DNA of 64,000 nucleotides from Phytopythium helicoides (Eukaryota; Oomycota; Peronosporomycetes; Pythiales; Pythiaceae), in NCBI GenBank assembly GCA_024867545.1, contig JANFNE010000035.1, forward strand, positions 62,001-126,000, given 5' to 3'. Below are positions 9,312 through 22,327 of the stretch, one piece after another; the first letter of the stretch is position 1, and every line of letters begins with the position of its first letter. Below the pieces are notes generated by a model that was not told the origin of the DNA, did not search any database, and saw nothing but the letters and a program-made list of their open reading frames with translations. Position numbers and translations under genes: made by a program.

Positions 9312-12300
9312 TGGCGACGGCGATGGCCACGGCCCACGCACGTGAGCGAGGTCGTTGGTGGCCGAGCTCTCGCGCGCGGGTCGACAGTACGAGACCTCTT
9401 CAAGCGACGCCAAGCCAAGAGAAGGCGAATCGAGACGGCGACGGCGATGGCCACGGCCCACGCACGTGAGCGAGGTCGTTGGTGGCCGAGCTCTCGCGCG
9501 CGGGTCGACAGTACGAGACCTCTTCAAGCGACGCCAAGCCAAGAGAAGGCGAATCGAGACGGCGACGGCGATGGCCACGGCCCACGCACGTGAGCGAGGT
9601 CGTTGGTGGCCGAGCTCTCGCGCGCGGGTCGACAGTACGAGACCTCTTGAAGCGACGCCAAGCCAAGAGAAGGCGAATCGAGACGGCGACGGCGATGGCC
9701 ACGGCCCACGCACGTGAGCGAGGTCGTTGGTGGCCGAGCTCTCGCGCGCGGGTCGACAGTACGAGACCTCTTCAAGCGACGCCAAGCCAAGAGAAGCCGA
9801 ATCGAGACGGCGACGGCGATGGCCACGGCCCACGCACGTGAGCGAGGTCGTTGGTGGCCGAGCTCTCGCGCGCGGGTCGACAGTACGAGACCTCTTGAAG
9901 CGACGCCAAGCCAAGAGAAGCCGAATCGAGACGGCGACGGCGATGGCCACGGCCCACGCACGTGAGCGAGGTCGTTGGTGGCCGAGCTCTCGCGCGCGGG
10001 TCGACAGTACGAGACCTCCTCAAGCGACGCCAAGCCAAGAGAAGGCGAATCGAGACGGCGACGGCGATGGCCACGGCCCACGCACGTGAGCGAGGTCGTT
10101 GGTGGCCGAGCTCTCGCGCGCGGGTCGACAGTACGAGACCTCTTGAAGCGACGCCAAGCCAAGAGAAGGCGAATCGAGACGGCGACGGCGATGGCCACGG
10201 CCCACGCACGTGAGCGAGGTCGTTGGTGGCCGAGCTCTCGCGCGCGGGTCGACAGTACGAGACCTCTTCAAGCGACGCCAAGCCAAGAGAAGGCGAATCG
10301 AGACGGCGACGGCGATGGCCACGGCCCACGCACGTGAGCGAGGTCGTTGGTGGCCGAGCTCTCGCGCGCGGGTCGACAGTACGAGACCTCCTCAAGCGAC
10401 GCCAAGCCAAGAGAAGGCGAATCGAGACGGCGACGGCGATGGCCACGGCCCACGCACGTGAGCGAGGTCGTTGGTGGCCGAGCTCTCGCGCGCGGGTCGA
10501 CAGTACGAGACCTCTTCAAGCGACGCCAAGCCAAGAGAAGGCGAATCGAGACGGCGACGGCGATGGCCACGGCCCACGCACGTGAGCGAGGTCGTTGGTG
10601 GCCGAGCTCTCGCGCGCGGGTCGACAGTACGAGACCTCTTCAAGCGACGCCAAGCCAAGAGAAGGCGAATCGAGACGGCGACGGCGATGGCCACGGCCCA
10701 CGCACGTGAGCGAGGTCGTTGGTGGCCGAGCTCTCGCGCGCGGGTCGACAGTACGAGACCTCTTCAAGCGACGCCAAGCCAAGAGAAGCCGAATCGAGAC
10801 GGCGACGGCGATGGCCACGGCCCACGCACGTGAGCGAGGTCGTTGGTGGCCGAGCTCTCGCGCGCGGGTCGACAGTACGAGACCTCTTGAAGCGACGCCA
10901 AGCCAAGAGAAGCCGAATCGAGACGGCGACGGCGATGGCCACGGCCCACGCACGTGAGCGAGGTCGTTGGTGGCCGAGCTCTCGCGCGCGGGTCGACAGT
11001 ACGAGACCTCTTGAAGCGACGCCAAGCCAAGAGAAGCCGAATCGAGACGGCGACGGCGATGGCCACGGCCCACGCACGTGAGCGAGGTCGTTGGTGGCCG
11101 AGCTCTCGCGCGCGGGTCGACAGTACGAGACCTCTTGAAGCGACGCCAAGCCAAGAGAAGCCGAATCGAGACGGCGACGGCGATGGCCACGGCCCACGCA
11201 CGTGAGCGAGGTCGTTGGTGGCCGAGCTCTCGCGCGCGGGTCGACAGTACGAGACCTCCTCAAGCGACGCCAAGCCAAGAGAAGGCGAATCGAGACGGCG
11301 ACGGCGATGGCCACGGCCCACGCACGTGAGCGAGGTCGTTGGTGGCCGAGCTCTCGCGCGCGGGTCGACAGTACGAGACCTCTTCAAGCGACGCCAAGCC
11401 AAGAGAAGGCGAATCGAGACGGCGACGGCGATGGCCACGGCCCACGCACGTGAGCGAGGTCGTTGGTGGCCGAGCTCTCGCGCGCGGGTCGACAGTACGA
11501 GACCTCTTGAAGCGACGCCAAGCCAAGAGAAGGCGAATCGAGACGGCGACGGCGATGGCCACGGCCCACGCACGTGAGCGAGGTCGTTGGTGGCCGAGCT
11601 CTCGCGCGCGGGTCGACAGTACGAGACCTCTTCAAGCGACGCCAAGCCAAGAGAAGCCGAATCGAGACGGCGACGGCGATGGCCACGGCCCACGCACGTG
11701 AGCGAGGTCGTTGGTGGCCGAGCTCTCGCGCGCGGGTCGACAGTACGAGACCTCTTCAAGCGACGCCAAGCCAAGAGAAGCCGAATCGAGACGGCGACGG
11801 CGATGGCCACGGCCCACGCACGTGAGCGAGGTCGTTGGTGGCCGAGCTCTCGCGCGCGGGTCGACAGTACGAGACCTCTTGAAGCGACGCCAAGCCAAGA
11901 GAAGCCGAATCGAGACGGCGACGGCGATGGCCACGGCCCACGCACGTGAGCGAGGTCGTTGGTGGCCGAGCTCTCGCGCGCGGGTCGACAGTACGAGACC
12001 TCTTCAAGCGACGCCAAGCCAAGAGAAGCCGAATCGAGACGGCGACGGCGATGGCCACGGCCCACGCACGTGAGCGAGGTCGTTGGTGGCCGAGCTCTCG
12101 CGCGCGGGTCGACAGTACGAGACCTCTTGAAGCGACGCCAAGCCAAGAGAAGGCGAATCGAGACGGCGACGGCGATGGCCACGGCCCACGCACGTGAGCG
12201 AGGTCGTTGGTGGCCGAGCTCTCGCGCGCGGGTCGACAGTACGAGACCTCTTGAAGCGACGCCAAGCCAAGAGAAGCCGAATCGAGACGGCGACGGCGAT

Positions 12301-15300
12301 GGCCACGGCCCACGCACGTGAGCGAGGTCGTTGGTGGCCGAGCTCTCGCGCGCGGGTCGACAGTACGAGACCTCCTCAAGCGACGCCAAGCCAAGAGAAG
12401 GCGAATCGAGACGGCGACGGCGATGGCCACGGCCCACGCACGTGAGCGAGGTCGTTGGTGGCCGAGCTCTCGCGCGCGGGTCGACAGTACGAGACCTCTT
12501 GAAGCGACGCCAAGCCAAGAGAAGGCGAATCGAGACGGCGACGGCGATGGCCACGGCCCACGCACGTGAGCGAGGTCGTTGGTGGCCGAGCTCTCGCGCG
12601 CGGGTCGACAGTACGAGACCTCCTCAAGCGACGCCAAGCCAAGAGAAGGCGAATCGAGACGGCGACGGCGATGGCCACGGCCCACGCACGTGAGCGAGGT
12701 CGTTGGTGGCCGAGCTCTCGCGCGCGGGTCGACAGTACGAGACCTCTTGAAGCGACGCCAAGCCAAGAGAAGCCGAATCGAGACGGCGACGGCGATGGCC
12801 ACGGCCCACGCACGTGAGCGAGGTCGTTGGTGGCCGAGCTCTCGCGCGCGGGTCGACAGTACGAGACCTCTTCAAGCGACGCCAAGCCAAGAGAAGGCGA
12901 ATCGAGACGGCGACGGCGATGGCCACGGCCCACGCACGTGAGCGAGGTCGTTGGTGGCCGAGCTCTCGCGCGCGGGTCGACAGTACGAGACCTCTTGAAG
13001 CGACGCCAAGCCAAGAGAAGCCGAATCGAGACGGCGACGGCGATGGCCACGGCCCACGCACGTGAGCGAGGTCGTTGGTGGCCGAGCTCTCGCGCGCGGG
13101 TCGACAGTACGAGACCTCTTGAAGCGACGCCAAGCCAAGAGAAGGCGAATCGAGACGGCGACGGCGATGGCCACGGCCCACGCACGTGAGCGAGGTCGTT
13201 GGTGGCCGAGCTCTCGCGCGCGGGTCGACAGTACGAGACCTCTTGAAGCGACGCCAAGCCAAGAGAAGGCGAATCGAGACGGCGACGGCGATGGCCACGG
13301 CCCACGCACGTGAGCGAGGTCGTTGGTGGCCGAGCTCTCGCGCGCGGGTCGACAGTACGAGACCTCTTCAAGCGACGCCAAGCCAAGAGAAGCCGAATCG
13401 AGACGGCGACGGCGATGGCCACGGCCCACGCACGTGAGCGAGGTCGTTGGTGGCCGAGCTCTCGCGCGCGGGTCGACAGTACGAGACCTCTTGAAGCGAC
13501 GCCAAGCCAAGAGAAGGCGAATCGAGACGGCGACGGCGATGGCCACGGCCCACGCACGTGAGCGAGGTCGTTGGTGGCCGAGCTCTCGCGCGCGGGTCGA
13601 CAGTACGAGACCTCTTCAAGCGACGCCAAGCCAAGAGAAGGCGAATCGAGACGGCGACGGCGATGGCCACGGCCCACGCACGTGAGCGAGGTCGTTGGTG
13701 GCCGAGCTCTCGCGCGCGGGTCGACAGTACGAGACCTCTTGAAGCGACGCCAAGCCAAGAGAAGCCGAATCGAGACGGCGACGGCGATGGCCACGGCCCA
13801 CGCACGTGAGCGAGGTCGTTGGTGGCCGAGCTCTCGCGCGCGGGTCGACAGTACGAGACCTCTTCAAGCGACGCCAAGCCAAGAGAAGGCGAATCGAGAC
13901 GGCGACGGCGATGGCCACGGCCCACGCACGTGAGCGAGGTCGTTGGTGGCCGAGCTCTCGCGCGCGGGTCGACAGTACGAGACCTCCTCAAGCGACGCCA
14001 AGCCAAGAGAAGGCGAATCGAGACGGCGACGGCGATGGCCACGGCCCACGCACGTGAGCGAGGTCGTTGGTGGCCGAGCTCTCGCGCGCGGGTCGACAGT
14101 ACGAGACCTCTTCAAGCGACGCCAAGCCAAGAGAAGGCGAATCGAGACGGCGACGGCGATGGCCACGGCCCACGCACGTGAGCGAGGTCGTTGGTGGCCG
14201 AGCTCTCGCGCGCGGGTCGACAGTACGAGACCTCTTGAAGCGACGCCAAGCCAAGAGAAGGCGAATCGAGACGGCGACGGCGATGGCCACGGCCCACGCA
14301 CGTGAGCGAGGTCGTTGGTGGCCGAGCTCTCGCGCGCGGGTCGACAGTACGAGACCTCCTCAAGCGACGCCAAGCCAAGAGAAGCCGAATCGAGACGGCG
14401 ACGGCGATGGCCACGGCCCACGCACGTGAGCGAGGTCGTTGGTGGCCGAGCTCTCGCGCGCGGGTCGACAGTACGAGACCTCTTCAAGCGACGCCAAGCC
14501 AAGAGAAGGCGAATCGAGACGGCGACGGCGATGGCCACGGCCCACGCACGTGAGCGAGGTCGTTGGTGGCCGAGCTCTCGCACGCGGGTCGACAGTACGA
14601 GACCTCCTCAAGCGACGCCAAGCCAAGAGAAGGCGAATCGAGACGGCGACGGCGATGGCCACGGCCCACGCACGTGAGCGAGGTCGTTGGTGGCCGAGCT
14701 CTCGCGCGCGGGTCGACAGTACGAGACCTCTTGAAGCGACGCCAAGCCAAGAGAAGCCGAATCGAGACGGCGACGGCGATGGCCACGGCCCACGCACGTG
14801 AGCGAGGTCGTTGGTGGCCGAGCTCTCGCGCGCGGGTCGACAGTACGAGACCTCTTCAAGCGACGCCAAGCCAAGAGAAGGCGAATCGAGACGGCGACGG
14901 CGATGGCCACGGCCCACGCACGTGAGCGAGGTCGTTGGTGGCCGAGCTCTCGCGCGCGGGTCGACAGTACGAGACCTCCTCAAGCGACGCCAAGCCAAGA
15001 GAAGGCGAATCGAGACGGCGACGGCGATGGCCACGGCCCACGCACGTGAGCGAGGTTGTTGGTGGCCGAGCTCTCGCGCGCGGGTCGACAGTACGAGACC
15101 TCTTCAAGCGACGCCAAGCCAAGAGAAGGCGAATCGAGACGGCGACGGCGATGGCCACGGCCCACGCACGTGAGCGAGGTCGTTGGTGGCCGAGCTCTCG
15201 CGCGCGGGTCGACAGTACGAGACCTCCTCAAGCGACGCCAAGCCAAGAGAAGCCGAATCGAGACGGCGACGGCGATGGCCACGGCCCACGCACGTGAGCG

Positions 15301-18031
15301 AGGTCGTTGGTGGCCGAGCTCTCGCGCGCGGGTCGACAGTACGAGACCTCCTCAAGCGACGCCAAGCCAAGAGAAGGCGAATCGAGACGGCGACGGCGAT
15401 GGCCACGGCCCACGCACGTGAGCGAGGTCGTTGGTGGCCGAGCTCTCGCGCGCGGGTCGACAGTACGAGACCTCTTCAAGCGACGCCAAGCCAAGAGAAG
15501 GCGAATCGAGACGGCGACGGCGATGGCCACGGCCCACGCACGTGAGCGAGGTCGTTGGTGGCCGAGCTCTCGCACGCGGGTCGACAGTACGAGACCTCCT
15601 CAAGCGACGCCAAGCCAAGAGAAGGCGAATCGAGACGGCGACGGCGATGGCCACGGCCCACGCACGTGAGCGAGGTCGTTGGTGGCCGAGCTCTCGCGCG
15701 CGGGTCGACAGTACGAGACCTCTTCAAGCGACGCCAAGCCAAGAGAAGGCGAATCGAGACGGCGACGGCGATGGCCACGGCCCACGCACGTGAGCGAGGT
15801 CGTTGGTGGCCGAGCTCTCGCGCGCGGGTCGACAGTACGAGACCTCTTGAAGCGACGCCAAGCCAAGAGAAGGCGAATCGAGACGGCGACGGCGATGGCC
15901 ACGGCCCACGCACGTGAGCGAGGTCGTTGGTGGCCGAGCTCTCGCGCGCGGGTCGACAGTACGAGACCTCCTCAAGCGACGCCAAGCCAAGAGAAGGCGA
16001 ATCGAGACGGCGACGGCGATGGCCACGGCCCACGCACGTGAGCGAGGTCGTTGGTGGCCGAGCTTTCGCGCGCGGGTTGACAGTACGAGACCTCTTGAAG
16101 CGACGCCAAGCCAAGAGAAGGCGAATCGAGACGGCGACGGCGATGGCCACGGCCCACGCACGTGAGCGAGGTCGTTGGTGGCCGAGCTCTCGCGCGCGGG
16201 TCGACAGTACGAGACCTCTTCAAGCGACGCCAAGCCAAGAGAAGGCGAATCGAGACGGCGACGGCGATGGCCACGGCCCACGCACGTGAGCGAGGTCGTT
16301 GGTGGCCGAGCTCTCGCGCGCGGGTCGACAGTACGAGACCTCCTCAAGCGACGCCAAGCCAAGAGAAGCCGAATCGAGACGGCGACGGCGATGGCCACGG
16401 CCCACGCACGTGAGCGAGGTCGTTGGTGGCCGAGCTCTCGCGCGCGGGTCGACAGTACGAGACCTCTTGAAGCGACGCCAAGCCAAGAGAAGCCGAATCG
16501 AGACGGCGACGGCGATGGCCACGGCCCACGCACGTGAGCGAGGTCGTTGGTGGCCGAGCTCTCGCGCGCGGGTCGACAGTACGAGACCTCTTCAAGCGAC
16601 GCCAAGCCAAGAGAAGCCGAATCGAGACGGCGACGGCGATGGCCACGGCCCACGCACGTGAGCGAGGTCGTTGGTGGCCGAGCTCTCGCGCGCGGGTCGA
16701 CAGTACGAGACCTCTTCAAGCGACGCCAAGCCAAGAGAAGGCGAATCGAGACGGCGACGGCGATGGCCACGGCCCACGCACGTGAGCGAGGTTGTTGGTG
16801 GCCGAGCTTTCGCGCGCGGGTTGACAGTACGAGACCTCTTCAAGCGACGCCAAGCCAAGAGAAGGCGAATCGAGACGGCGACGGCGATGGCCACGGCCCA
16901 CGCACGTGAGCGAGGTCGTTGGTGGCCGAGCTCTCGCGCGCGGGTCGACAGTACGAGACCTCTTCAAGCGACGCCAAGCCAAGAGAAGGCGAATCGAGAC
17001 GGCGACGGCGATGGCCACGGCCCACGCACGTGAGCGAGGTCGTTGGTGGCCGAGCTCTCGCGCGCGGGTCGACAGTACGAGACCTCTTCAAGCGACGCCA
17101 AGCCAAGAGAAGGCGAATCGAGACGGCGACGGCGATGGCCACGGCCCACGCACGTGAGCGAGGTCGTTGGTGGCCGAGCTCTCGCGCGCGGGTCGACAGT
17201 ACGAGACCTCCTCAAGCGACGCCAAGCCAAGAGAAGGCGAATCGAGACGGCGACGGCGATGGCCACGGCCCACGCACGTGAGCGAGGTCGTTGGTGGCCG
17301 AGCTCTCGCGCGCGGGTCGACAGTACGAGACCTCCTCAAGCGACGCCAAGCCAAGAGAAGCCGAATCGAGACGGCGACGGCGATGGCCACGGCCCACGCA
17401 CGTGAGCGAGGTCGTTGGTGGCCGAGCTCTCGCGCGCGGGTCGACAGTACGAGACCTCTTCAAGCGACGCCAAGCCAAGAGAAGCCGAATCGAGACGGCG
17501 ACGGCGATGGCCACGGCCCACGCACGTGAGCGAGGTCGTTGGTGGCCGAGCTCTCGCGCGCGGGTCGACAGTACGAGACCTCCTCAAGCGACGCCAAGCC
17601 AAGAGAAGGCGAATCGAGACGGCGACGGCGATGGCCACGGCCCACGCACGTGAGCGAGGTCGTTGGTGGCCGAGCTCTCGCGCGCGGGTCGACAGTACGA
17701 GACCTCTTCAAGCGACGCCAAGCCAAGAGAAGGCGAATCGAGACGGCGACGGCGATGGCCACGGCCCACGCACGTGAGCGAGGTCGTTGGTGGCCGAGCT
17801 CTCGCGCGCGGGTCGACAGTACGAGACCTCTTGAAGCGACGCCAAGCCAAGAGAAGGCGAATCGAGACGGCGACGGCGATGGCCACGGCCCACGCACGTG
17901 AGCGAGGTCGTTGGTGGCCGAGCTCTCGCGCGCGGGTCGACAGTACGAGACCTCTTCAAGCGACGCCAAGCCAAGAGAAGGCGAATCGAGACGGCGACGG
18001 CGATGGCCACGGCCCACGCACGTGAGCGAGG
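9312..18031. repeat. Satellite array 1: 70 head-to-tail copies of a 124-bp unit
   Basis: The landmark GGTGGCCGAGCTC recurs every 124 bp from 9354 to 17910: 69 exact intervals, so 70 copies without one indel. Each unit contains a CACGTG palindrome, GAGCTC, GCGCGC, GTCGAC and a GGCGAC-rich tract. Variation is concentrated at two places: CTCTTCAAG, CTCTTGAAG or CTCCTCAAG, and AGAAGGCG or AGAAGCCG. Rare private variants (for example CTCGCACG, AGCTTTCG, GAGGTTGTT) recur at exact multiples of 124 bp. Because 124 is not a multiple of 3, the apparent proteins change frame every unit, so I do not treat them as coding. Together with the modules to the right this forms one satellite domain. Confidence 0.97.
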
Positions 18032-19329
18032 TGAAGTGGTAGCTGCTGATTGATCCTACCAGTTGATCCGACCAAGTCGAAGCTACCTCTCGTCCCGACC
18101 AAGTCCAAGCTGCCGACCGATCCAACCAAGTCGAAGCTGCTGGTCGTTCTGATCAAGCGCAAGCCGCCGATCAATCCAACCATGTCGAAGCTGCCGGTCG
18201 ATCGGATGAAGTCGAAGCGGCCAGACGAGCCCAAAGGACACCCCTCCAAGTCCAATCCTGCTGACAAACTCGCTCGTCACCGCTCTTGGCAGAACAGCGA
18301 CGGTCGCGCCAACTCAACACAGCAGTTTTCACGAGAGACGCACAAGTCACACATGCCACGCTATGCCAACGCCACGACGGAAGACGGAGAATGGAAGACT
18401 GAGGACGGAAATGGTGCTCCCGAGAACGCTGCATACCCGACGTGGTGTGGAGGACACGGTATACACCGTATGTTGCGAGTTGCGAGTTGCGAGCTCGGAG
18501 GCGTCAACTGCAGTGGAGCAGCTCACTACAGTAGAGGTGGAATTGTGTTTTGTTGTGACTGGACTCGGTCAGTACACACCCGCCCACAGCATGAAGTCGG
18601 CGTGGTGACGTGCGCCAAGCAGCCCCGAACGTGATGCTTTCATCAAACTACTGCATCCTGACACGCGAAGATTTCCATCGATTCGTGTAGTGGTCGTCCC
18701 TCTACCGCGATGGAGTACGCGACCTGGTGCACGAGACTGATCCAAGCAAGAACAGCTCCCCCTTTCACGGTCAACAAACAGAGTGCCGAAGGAGAGCTCG
18801 GACGGAGTCGAGCTCGAGACCCACCCCACGCTTTACCCACCCACGTGGATGCAGTCCAGAGTGTGCAGGTGCGTGGGGTTGCGTTGCGGCGATGGATTGG
18901 CGGGTAGCTGGACTCCACATAACGGATTCGGATGGATTGGTGGATCGGTGGATCGGTGGATCGGTGGATCGGTGGCTTGACCAAAATGCTTCAACTTGTC
19001 AACTTGGATGGACGTATAGTGTACGCCTCCGATGTCGTGGTGTTGGATACAGTATGGCGAAAAAGATACAAGGACACACAGCCGGATACCATCCGTATCC
19101 AACCGTGCACTATACACCTCCTTCTTCCCACTTTTCAAAAACGTCGGCCACGACGCAGGAGATGGTCGCCGACCGTCAGCGACTCGAGGCGCGGGCATGG
19201 GCGTGATGGAGAGGCGCAGGGTGTAAAGCGAGAGTGTTGGCGGGTGAGGAAGTGTCGGCTGGCAGACCTCTGAGGCGCAGGAGCAGGCTGCGGAGCTCAC
19301 ACTCGCTGCGGTGGCCCACGCGCTGGTTC
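18032..19329. repeat. Satellite-domain element A, copy 1 (1298 bp)
   Basis: First of five near-identical copies, all exactly 1298 bp. It begins TGAAGTGGTAGCTGCTGATTG directly after a truncated 124-bp unit and ends at the first GACCTC hexamer. The first 200 bp hold degenerate repeats of about 27 bp around ACCAAGTCGAAGCTG. Further in are TTGCGAG x3 and a (GGATCGGTG) x4 tract near 18940-18975. Open frames of 194, 159, 155 and 113 codons recur in every copy only because the copies are nearly identical; the 194-codon frame lacks an ATG start. No transposase, terminal inverted repeats or target duplication was found. Confidence 0.93.
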
Positions 19330-19643
19330 GACCTCGACCTCGACCTCGACCTCGACCTCGACCTCGACCTCGACCTCGACCTCGACCTCGACCTCGACCT
19401 CGACCTCGACCTCGACCTCAAGCTCAAGCTCAAGCTCAAGCTCAAGCTACAAGCTCTAGCTCGAGCCGAGACGCAGCGCCCGCGCTTCCGCTGCTCGTCG
19501 CCTCTCCTGGCGGCACAGCGGTGGTCGCGCCGGGCCGCGCTGCGTTGTCGCTCTCGCTGTTGCTGTCGCTTGGTGTTGTTGTTGTTTCTGGTGATGGGGT
19601 CCGTCGTGGCTTGAAGAGGAGGTTGGAGGTCGTGTCGTATCTG
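19330..19643. repeat. (GACCTC)15(AAGCTC)4 tract plus module B
   Basis: Fifteen perfect GACCTC hexamers (19330-19419) pass into four AAGCTC hexamers. About 200 bp of unique-looking sequence follows (module B, beginning GCCGAGACGCAGCG, with a GTTGTTGTTGTTTCTGG core). Module B is seen ten times in the domain. Here it leads directly into a 124-bp-type unit. Confidence 0.93.
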
Positions 19644-19772
19644 GCGGCGACGGCGACGGCGATGGCCACGGCCCACGCACGTGAGCGAGGTCCTTGGTGG
19701 CCGAGCTCTCGCGCGCGGGTCGACAGTACGAGACCTCCTCGAGCGACGCCAAGCCAAGGCAAGGCGAATCCA

Positions 19773-19804
<32 letters not shown>

Positions 19805-19844
19805 TGGCCACGGCGATGGCCACGGCCCACGCACGTGAGCGAGG
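19644..19844. repeat. Single 124-bp-type satellite unit with expanded GGCGAC tract
   Basis: One complete unit plus a partial one, with extra GGCGAC hexamers and a CTCGAG variant at the usual CTTCAAG site. It joins module B to the next element A. Confidence 0.9.
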
Positions 19845-21142
19845 TGAAGTGGTAGCTGCTGATTGATCCTACCAGTTGATCCGACCAAGTCGAAGCTACC
19901 TCTCGTCCCGACCAAGTCCAAGCTGCCGACCGATCCAACCAAGTCGAAGCTGCTGGTCGTTCTGATCAAGCGCAAGCCGCCGATCAATCCAACCATGTCG
20001 AAGCTGCCGGTCGATCGGATGAAGTCGAAGCGGCCAGACGAGCCCAAAGGACACCCCTCCAAGTCCAATCCTGCTGACAAACTCGCTCGTCACCGCTCTT
20101 GGCAGAACAGCGACGGTCGCGCCAACTCAACACAGCAGTTTTCACGAGAGACGCACAAGTCACACATGCCACGCTATGCCAACGCCACGACGGAAGACGG
20201 AGAATGGAAGACTGAGGACGGAAATGGTGCTCCCGAGAACGCTGCATACCCGACGTGGTGTGGAGGACACGGTATACACCGTATGTTGCGAGTTGCGAGT
20301 TGCGAGCTCGGAGGCGTCAACTGCAGTGGAGCAGCTCACTACAGTAGAGGTGGAATTGTGTTTTGTTGTGACTGGACTCGGTCAGTACACACCCGCCCAC
20401 AGCATGAAGTCGGCGTGGTGACGTGCGCCAAGCAGCCCCGAACGTGATGCTTTCATCAAACTACTGCATCCTGACACGCGAAGATTTCCATCGATTCGTG
20501 TAGTGGTCGTCCCTCTACCGCGATGGAGTACGCGACCTGGTGCACGAGACTGATCCAAGCAAGAACAGCTCCCCCTTTCACGGTCAACAAACAGAGTGCC
20601 GAAGGAGAGCTCGGACGGAGTCGAGCTCGAGACCCACCCCACGCTTTACCCACCCACGTGGATGCAGTCCAGAGTGTGCAGGTGCGTGGGGTTGCGTTGC
20701 GGCGATGGATTGGCGGGTAGCTGGACTCCACATAACGGATTCGGATGGATTGGTGGATCGGTGGATCGGTGGATCGGTGGATCGGTGGCTTGACCAAAAT
20801 GCTTCAACTTGTCAACTTGGATGGACGTATAGTGTACGCCTCCGATGTCGTGGTGTTGGATACAGTATGGCGAAAAAGATACAAGGACACACAGCCGGAT
20901 ACCATCCGTATCCAACCGTGCACTATACACCTCCTTCTTCCCACTTTTCAAAAACGCCGGCCACGACGCAGGAGATGGTCGCCGACCGTCAGCGACTCGA
21001 GGCGCGGGCATGGGCGTGATGGAGAGGCGCAGGGTGTAAAGCGAGAGTGTTGGCGGGTGAGGAAGTGTCGGCTGGCAGACCTCTGAGGCGCAGGAGCAGG
21101 CTGCGGAGCCCACACTCGCTGCGGTGGCCCACGCGCTGGCTC
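19845..21142. repeat. Satellite-domain element A, copy 2 (1298 bp)
   Basis: Same length and boundaries as copy 1, with only scattered substitutions. For example ACGCCGG replaces ACGTCGG near 20955. Confidence 0.93.
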
Positions 21143-21940
21143 GACCTCGACCTCGACCTCGACCTCGACCTCGACCTCGACCTCGACCTCGACCTCGACC
21201 TCGACCTCGACCTCGACCTCGACCTCGACCTCGACCTCGACCTCGACCTCAAGCTCAAGCTCAAGCTACAAGCTCTAGCTCGAGCCGAGACGGAGCGCCC
21301 GCGCTTCCGCTGCTCGTCGCCTCTCTTGGCGGCACAGCGGTGGTCGCGCCGGACCGCGCTGCGTTGTCGCTCTCGCTGTTGCTGTCGCTTGGTGTTGTTG
21401 TTGTTTCTGGTGATGGGATCCTTCGCGCGTTGAAGTGGAGGTTGGCGGTCGTGTAGAAGCTGCTGATTGAATCTGTGACGTCTAAGCTGGCGATCAGTGC
21501 TACCAAGTCGAAGCTACCTCTCATCCCGACCAAGTCGAAGCTGCCGGTCGATCTGTTCAAGTCCAAGGTGCCAGACGAGCCCAAAGGACACCCCTCCAAG
21601 TCCAATCCTGCTGATAAGCACAAGCTCAACCTGCCGCCCACACCTCGCTGGTAGCTGCGGTGGCCCACGCGCTGGCTCGACCTCGACCTCGACCTCGACC
21701 TCGACCTCGACCTCCAGCTCAAGCTCAAGCTCAAGCTCAAGCTACAAGCTCTAGCTCGAGCCGAGACGCAGCGCCCGCGCTTCCGCTGCTCGTCGCCTCT
21801 CCTGGCGGCACAGCGGTGGTCGCGCCGGGCCGCGCTGCGTTGTCGCTCTCGCTGTTGCTGTCGCTTGGTGTTGTTGTTGTTTCTGGTGATGGGGTCCGTC
21901 GTGGCTTGAAGAGGAGGTTGGAGGTCGTGTCGTATCTGGC
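21143..21940. repeat. (GACCTC)18 tract, module B, module C, (GACCTC)6 tract, module B
   Basis: Eighteen GACCTC hexamers (21143-21250) and two AAGCTC are followed by B. Then comes module C (about 21418-21678), which shares with element A the repeats around CAAGTCGAAGCTG and the segment GAGCCCAAAGGACACCCCTC. A second tract has six GACCTC, one CAGCTC and three AAGCTC. A second B then runs into array 2. Confidence 0.92.
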
Positions 21941-22295
21941 GGCGACGGCGACGGCGATGGCCACGGCCCACGCACGTGAGCGAGGTCGTTGGTGGCCGAG
22001 CTCTCGCGCGCGGGTCGACAGGACGGGACCCCAAGCGACGCCGAGGCAAGCCAAGTGCAGATGGCGACGGCCCACGCACGTGAGCGAGGTCGTTGGTGGC
22101 CGAGCTCTCGCGCGCGGGTCGACAGTACGAGACCTCCTCAAGCGACGCTAAGCCAAGAGAAGCCGAATCGAGACGGCGACGGCGATGGCCACGGCCCACG
22201 CACGTGAGCGAGGTCGTTGGTGGCCGAGCTCTCGCGCGCGGGTCGACAGTACGAGACCTCCTCGAGCGACGCGAAGCCAAAGCAAGGCGAATCCA

Positions 22296-22327
<32 letters not shown>

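Noticed and set aside
9312..18031. Dozens of overlapping 83-, 100-, 120- and up to 596-codon frames in the satellite
   Set aside because: They restart every 124 bp on both strands, change frame with each unit because 124 is not divisible by 3, and are Arg/Ser-rich translations of a GC-rich repeat.
9312..18031. CRISPR-like array
   Set aside because: The units abut as complete 124-bp repeats with no unique spacers, and the context is eukaryotic.
18050..18634. Conserved 194-codon frame (and 159, 155 and 113) in each element A
   Set aside because: Conservation is explained by recent duplication of the whole 1298-bp DNA. The longest frame begins with TTG, and overlapping frames on both strands are equally conserved.
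19330..19443. Telomere-type repeat
   Set aside because: GACCTC/AAGCTC hexamers do not match a known telomeric repeat (TTAGGG or TTTAGGG types) and lie internally, with genes on both sides.
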